Source of the DNA: Lactobacillus delbrueckii
GTDB taxonomy: Bacteria; Bacillota; Bacilli; Lactobacillales; Lactobacillaceae
Length of the DNA: 9,143 bases
Direction of reading: 5' to 3'
Assembly: GCA_004556255.1 (NCBI GenBank)
Contig: SFHY01000040.1
Span: 1-9,143, forward strand
A program made the translations under genes and the position numbers. The notes under the pieces are model-generated. The model was not told the DNA's origin, made no database searches, and saw only the letters and a list, made by a program, of their open reading frames with translations. Shown here one piece after another: positions 5,971-9,143 of the stretch; position 1 is the stretch's first letter; every line of letters starts with the position of its first letter.

Positions 5971-6192
5971 AGACAAACACGAAATCCCTAGACTGCCGAC
6001 AGAGAGTCCGCGTATGCTGAGAGCGGACGGCGGTCGCTTCCAGATTTCATTAGTGTGGGCAATTAATCATTGCACGGCCGGGCACCGTTAACGCCCAACT
6101 GAGTGCGGCTCTTTGAGCCGAAACTGGGTGGTACCGCGAACCGTGCGCCGATTCGTCCCAAGACTGGGACGGACCGGCTTTTTTATTTTTTC
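5971..6192 (+). ncRNA. T-box riboswitch (serine, UCC specifier) controlling serS
   Basis: This leader RNA senses uncharged tRNA-Ser and permits serS transcription when charging is low. Stem I is built from GAAATC (5981-5986) paired with GATTTC (6043-6048), then GACTGCCG paired with CGGCGGTC, then GTCCGC with GCGGAC; AGAGAG (6001-6006) and GCTGAGAGC (6016-6024) are typical stem I motifs. The internal loop between GATTTC and the CGGCGGTC strand contains UCC at 6039-6041 followed by A, a serine specifier codon. The T-box AACTGGGTGGTACCGCG lies at 6122-6138. A terminator follows at 6147-6192, competing with the antiterminator. The base in the UGGN tRNA-binding site is U (6132), which pairs with A or wobbles with a G discriminator base; bacterial tRNA-Ser usually has G. 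The downstream gene confirms the amino acid. Confidence 0.92.
6147..6192 (+). terminator. Intrinsic terminator of the serS T-box
   Basis: CGTCCCA (6154-6160) pairs with TGGGACG (6165-6171) over an AGAC loop, and GCCG (6147-6150) with CGGC (6175-6178) extends the stem across a small internal loop. T-runs follow at 6179-6184 and 6186-6191. This is the off-state structure; the 5' half also contains the partner of the T-box antiterminator. Confidence 0.85.
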
Positions 6193-6203
6193 GGAGGTTA
6201 TAT

Positions 6204-7511
6204 ATGCTGGATATTAAGGTCATTCGCGAGAATCTTGACTGGGCCAAGGAAAAGTTGGCAACTCGGGGCATCAAGCCTGAGCAATTGGATGAACTGGTAG
6301 CTATCGACGCCAAGCGCCGGGAAGCTATGGTCGAAGCTGAAAACTTGAAGGCAGAAAGAAACGAAGTCTCAAAGAAGATTGCTGCCGCCAAGCGGGAAAA
6401 GGCAGACGCCAGCGAAGCCATCGCCAACATGCGTGAAGTCGGCGCCAAGATTAAGAAATTGGACCAGGAAGTTGACGAACTGCAGGAAAAGCAAGAATAC
6501 ATCCTGCTCCGTTTGCCAAACTTCCCAGCTGACTCAGACCCAATCGGCCCTGACGAAAGCTACAACGAAGAAGTCCGCCGCTGGAGCGAACCAACCAAGT
6601 TTGACTACCAGCCAAAGGCTCACTGGGACCTGGGCACTGACCTGAACATCCTGGACTGGGATGCGGCAAGCAAGGTTTCCGCAGCCCGCTTCGTTTACTA
6701 CAAGGGTGCCGGCGCTTTGCTGGAACGGGCAGTTTACAACTTCTTCCTGGATGAAAACACCAGCGAAGGCTACACTGAAGTCATCACCCCATCCTTGGTC
6801 AACAATGACTCAATGCAAGGGACTGGCCAATTCCCGAAGTTTACTGAAGACGTCTACACCATCGTTGAAAACGACGACCCAGAAGTACCGCGGAATTTGA
6901 CTTTGATTCCAACTGCTGAAGTTCCTTTGGTTAACTACTTCAGAGGCGACATCATCGATGGCAAGAACTTGCCGATCAACGTGACTGCTTTGTCACCAGC
7001 CTTCAGAAGTGAAGCTGGTTCAGCTGGCCGCGACACCCGGGGCTTGATCCGGATGCACGAATTCCGCAAGGTAGAAATGGTCAAGGTGGTTAAGCCAGAA
7101 GACTCCTGGAAGGAACTGGAAAACCTGACACACAACGCTGAACACCTGCTGCAAAAGCTTGGTCTGCCATACCGGGTTGTTGCCTTGTCAACCGGGGATG
7201 CATCATTCACCAGTGCCAAGACTTACGACTTGGAAGTCTGGATGCCAGCCCAAGACACTTACCGGGAAATCTCATCCTGCTCCAACTGTACTGACTTCCA
7301 GGCCCGCCGGGCACAAATCCGTTACCGTGATGAAGACGGCAAGGTTAAGCTGACCCACACTTTGAACGGGTCAGGCCTGGCTGTTGGCCGGACGGTTGCC
7401 GCTATTTTGGAAAACTACCAAAACGAAGACGGCACGGTTACTGTACCAGAAGCTTTGCGTCCATACATGCACGGCATGACCAAGATCACGCCAGAAGTTA
7501 AGTGGCACTAA
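6204..7511 (+). CDS. serS: Seryl-tRNA synthetase
   Basis: This 435-aa cytosolic class II synthetase charges tRNA-Ser with serine and, in bacteria, also tRNA-Sec where present. An N-terminal long helical hairpin (about residues 28-100, rich in Lys, Glu and Ala) is the tRNA-binding coiled coil. The catalytic core shows TAE (237-239), motif 2 FRSEAGSAGRDTRGL (267-281) followed by IRMHEF, and motif 3 LNGSGLAVGRT (387-397), with the pre-motif CSNCTDFQARR. Length and motif order are normal. GGAGG at 6193-6197 lies 6 bases before the ATG, directly after the T-run of the T-box terminator. Expression should depend on uncharged tRNA-Ser. It stands alone between its T-box and its own terminator, and its codon choice looks more uniform than that of its neighbours, as expected for a well-expressed gene. 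Confidence 0.98.
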   Translation: MLDIKVIRENLDWAKEKLATRGIKPEQLDELVAIDAKRREAMVEAENLKAERNEVSKKIAAAKREKADASEAIANMREVGAKIKKLDQEVDELQEKQEYILLRLPNFPADSDPIGPDESYNEEVRRWSEPTKFDYQPKAHWDLGTDLNILDWDAASKVSAARFVYYKGAGALLERAVYNFFLDENTSEGYTEVITPSLVNNDSMQGTGQFPKFTEDVYTIVENDDPEVPRNLTLIPTAEVPLVNYFRGDIIDGKNLPINVTALSPAFRSEAGSAGRDTRGLIRMHEFRKVEMVKVVKPEDSWKELENLTHNAEHLLQKLGLPYRVVALSTGDASFTSAKTYDLEVWMPAQDTYREISSCSNCTDFQARRAQIRYRDEDGKVKLTHTLNGSGLAVGRTVAAILENYQNEDGTVTVPEALRPYMHGMTKITPEVKWH

Positions 7512-7516
7512 GTCTT

Positions 7517-7545
7517 AAAGGAACTCCGCGGAGGGGTTCCTTTTT
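7517..7545 (+). terminator. Terminator of serS
   Basis: AAAGGAACTCC (7517-7527) pairs with GGGGTTCCTTT (7533-7543) in an 11-bp stem with one G-T pair. The loop is 5 bases and a T-run follows (7541-7545). It begins 5 bases after the serS stop. Confidence 0.9.
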
Positions 7546-7581
7546 GCGTGGAAATTTTTTCTAAAAAAATTTTTGCAAAAG

Positions 7582-7610
7582 TGTAACCTTTCAGCTCCCT
7601 TAGGTGTCTA
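7582..7610 (+). promoter_or_regulatory. ECF-sigma-type promoter of the sigma/anti-sigma operon
   Basis: TGTAAC (7582-7587, continuing CTTT) matches the ECF -35 consensus with its AAC core, and TGTCTA (7605-7610) matches the ECF -10 of GTCTA type, at 17 bases. No convincing housekeeping -10 is visible here. It suggests that the sigma factor activates its own operon. The inference is based on the promoter pattern of ECF factors in Bacillus and relatives. Confidence 0.65.
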
Positions 7611-7668
7611 TTAGGGTAGAGGAGATGAGGGCCTCGAAAAACAAAAAGTAAAAGGACGGAAAAAGACA

Positions 7669-8232
7669 GTGAGAGAAACTGAAATCATCGAGCAGTTCTT
7701 CGCCAGAGACGAAGCTGCGCTCACTTCAGTCCAGAGTGAATATGGGGCATACTGCTCAACGATTGCCCGCAACATCTTGCGGGATAAGGAGGACGTTGAG
7801 GAGTGCCTAAACGATACATGGCTGAAAGCCTGGAACACGATTCCGCCGAAGCGGCCGCAGAGCCTCTTGGCCTACCTGGGGCGCGTCACGCGCAACGGAG
7901 CCTTGAACATGGTCCGCGACCAAAACCGGCAGAAACGGGCTGGGGATCAATATACCACCTCGCTGGATGAAATTGGAGAGTTATCCGGTGAGGTCCAGGG
8001 GCAGGCAGAGCTGGAAGGGATTGAGAGCAGCGCTTTGACGGAGATCATCAATGATTTTCTGGCAGGCCTGCCAAAAGAAAAAAGAATTATTTTTGTTCAG
8101 CGGTATTTTTACATGGACGCTGTCAGCGACATTGCGGCAGCCAACGGGATGACCGCATCGGCCGTTAAGGTAGCCTTGATGCGGATGCGCCGCAAGCTGG
8201 GCAAAAAGCTGCAGGAAGAAAAGTTTATTTAA
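7669..8232 (+). CDS. ECF-type RNA polymerase sigma factor
   Basis: This 187-aa sigma-70-family factor has a region 2 at about residues 10-90, with the DVEECLNDTWLKAWNTIP segment (42-59) involved in core and -10 binding, and a region 4 helix-turn-helix at about 130-182 (VSDIAAANGMTASAVKVALMRMRRKL) for -35 binding. There is no region 1 or 3, as in ECF factors. The ARDEAAL and NTIPPKRPQSLLAYL features are more like the Clostridia ECF group often paired with DUF4179 anti-sigma factors than like Bacillus SigV, as I recall these sequences. The start is GTG; no other in-frame start exists nearby, and AAAGGA lies 12 bases upstream. The anti-sigma gene follows after 12 bases. Its target genes are unknown beyond the probable autoregulation. 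Confidence 0.85.
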   Translation: MRETEIIEQFFARDEAALTSVQSEYGAYCSTIARNILRDKEDVEECLNDTWLKAWNTIPPKRPQSLLAYLGRVTRNGALNMVRDQNRQKRAGDQYTTSLDEIGELSGEVQGQAELEGIESSALTEIINDFLAGLPKEKRIIFVQRYFYMDAVSDIAAANGMTASAVKVALMRMRRKLGKKLQEEKFI

Positions 8233-8244
8233 AGGGGATTTATT

Positions 8245-9111
8245 ATGAAAAATACTGACTTAATGGATGCAATGGGCGGAATCAAGACTGAGTACATCGT
8301 GGAGGCGGCAGCCGGCCGGGGGCAAAAGAAGATCGTTCCTTTGTCCGCTAAGCGCAAGCCATGGGTCCGCCTGGTGGCAGGGATCGCAGCCGCGGCTGCT
8401 TTCAGCGTGGCTTTACCAAACACGAGTCCGCAGGTGGCTAATGCCATGCAGAACTTGCCAGTTGTGGGGAACTACTTCAAGCTGGTGACCTTCCGTGATT
8501 ACCACTATGAAAGCCGCAAGCATTCAGCCGATATTTCTGTTGATAAAGTTGCCGTCAGCGGGGTAACTGGGCCGGCAGCCAAGGAGGCTAAGAAGAGCAG
8601 CCAGGCAGTCAACCGGGAAATTGCCCGGGAAACTGACCGTTTGACCAAGGAATTCAAGGCATCTCTGCAGAAGGGCGGCTATGGTTCTTTGACGGTCAAG
8701 ACCAAGCAGGTGACTAACAGCCGCTACTGGTACGTGGTCAAGCTGACAGCCGTGCAAACCCAAGCTGACAGCGGGGAAAGCAGCCGCTACTACGTCTTCA
8801 GCAAGGCCAGCGGCAAGCAGGTCAAGCTGGGGGACTTGTTTAAGAGCGGCAGCAACTACCAAAAGGCTATCAGCCAGAACATCATTAAACAGATGAAGCA
8901 GGAAATGAAGGCTGACAAGAACAAGAGCTACTTCCTCAAGGAAAATGGCGATCCGGACGGCTTCAGACAGATCAAGAAGAACCAGCAGTTCTACATCAAC
9001 AAGAAGAACCAGGTGGTTATCGTCTTTAACCAGGGCGAAGTGGGGCCAATGTCCATGGGCAACCAGAGCTTCGTTTTGCCAAACAAGCTGGTTGCCAAGC
9101 TGCAGAGATAA
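8245..9111 (+). CDS. RsiV-like membrane anti-sigma factor (DUF4163/DUF3298-type exterior)
   Basis: This 288-aa protein should hold the upstream sigma factor inactive. A short cytoplasmic head (1-40) is followed by one membrane segment (about 41-58). ANA at 65-67 sits where signal peptidase would cut, as at the AQA of B. subtilis RsiV. The NLPVVGNYFKLVTFRDYHYE stretch (70-89) also aligns with RsiV. The exterior has a DUF4163-like part (about 95-190) and a DUF3298-like part (about 198-285: QMKQEMK, FYINKKNQVVIVF, GEVGPMSMG). In B. subtilis this domain binds lysozyme and triggers signal-peptidase and RasP cleavage. In the segment EVGPMSMG a Ser (270) stands where I recall a lysozyme-contacting Tyr in RsiV, so the ligand may differ. 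AAAGGGG lies 7 bases before the ATG, immediately after the sigma-factor stop. Confidence 0.8.
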   Translation: MKNTDLMDAMGGIKTEYIVEAAAGRGQKKIVPLSAKRKPWVRLVAGIAAAAAFSVALPNTSPQVANAMQNLPVVGNYFKLVTFRDYHYESRKHSADISVDKVAVSGVTGPAAKEAKKSSQAVNREIARETDRLTKEFKASLQKGGYGSLTVKTKQVTNSRYWYVVKLTAVQTQADSGESSRYYVFSKASGKQVKLGDLFKSGSNYQKAISQNIIKQMKQEMKADKNKSYFLKENGDPDGFRQIKKNQQFYINKKNQVVIVFNQGEVGPMSMGNQSFVLPNKLVAKLQR

Positions 9112-9143
9112 AAATACAGAGATTAAAAGAGTGTAGAGTGTAG
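9112..9143. other. Right-edge spacer with a short tandem repeat
   Basis: The last 32 bases hold a short tandem of GTGTAGA-type units (AGAGTGTAGAGTGTAG, 9128-9143). No terminator is visible within the window, so whether the anti-sigma operon continues cannot be told. Confidence 0.35.

Noticed and set aside
6050..6502. Minus-strand 150-codon ORF over the T-box and start of serS
   Set aside because: It runs antisense through serS and the T-box, and its Ser/Ala-rich composition is what the reverse of serS codons gives.
7625..7651. Eight-codon upstream ORF (MRASKNKK) in the leader of the sigma gene
   Set aside because: Its ATG directly follows GAGGAG with no spacer, and the ORF is too short to distinguish from chance.
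1..9143. CRISPR arrays, insertion sequences, tRNA or rRNA genes
   Set aside because: No regular repeats with spacers, transposase motifs, terminal inverted repeats or cloverleaf sequences were seen.

Overview
The window looks like chromosomal DNA of a low-GC-phylum lactic acid bacterium with unusually high GC, most likely Lactobacillus delbrueckii or a close relative. The evidence is GC-rich third codon positions in the genes, AT-rich intergenic spacers, strong AGGAGG-type ribosome sites, a T-box leader before serS, and a purine-type nucleoside 2-deoxyribosyltransferase, an enzyme typical of lactobacilli. The species is an inference; no rRNA is present.

Layout, left to right. Positions 1-184 are an AT-rich spacer with a weak terminator from a gene outside the window. 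Next is a minus-strand aldehyde dehydrogenase of the succinate-semialdehyde type. It is divergent, across a 244-259 base spacer, from a plus-strand 375-codon reading frame that joins a class I glutamine amidotransferase to a nucleoside deoxyribosyltransferase (PTD). A strong bidirectional terminator separates this from a minus-strand two-gene operon: an alpha/beta-hydrolase esterase, then an HTH/TPR regulator. Divergent from the esterase is a plus-strand pair with overlapping stop and start, a VTT-domain membrane protein and a GNAT acetyltransferase. Then come a serine T-box riboswitch, serS and its terminator. Last is an ECF sigma factor with an RsiV-like membrane anti-sigma factor, preceded by an ECF-type promoter that suggests self-activation.

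Most notable points. (1) The amidotransferase-PTD fusion looks recent and accidental. The PTD part keeps its own AGGAGG site and ATG, and just before it a +1-frame tail (MLDYLSVH then TAG) looks like the lost native end of the amidotransferase. This fits a small frame-changing deletion that turned two tightly spaced operon genes into one frame. (2) The sigma/anti-sigma pair carries a complete ECF-like promoter and an anti-sigma with the RsiV layout (one membrane segment, ANA signal-peptidase-like site, DUF4163/DUF3298-type exterior), but the sigma factor resembles a different ECF subgroup and a residue recalled as contacting lysozyme appears replaced. (3) The esterase operon leader holds a 9-base direct repeat at 17-base spacing that could be an operator for the regulator encoded in the same operon. 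I saw no CRISPR array, insertion sequence, tRNA or rRNA gene. Apart from the fusion, the window is mostly ordinary housekeeping and accessory chromosome; I see no clear multi-gene defence or biosynthetic system.
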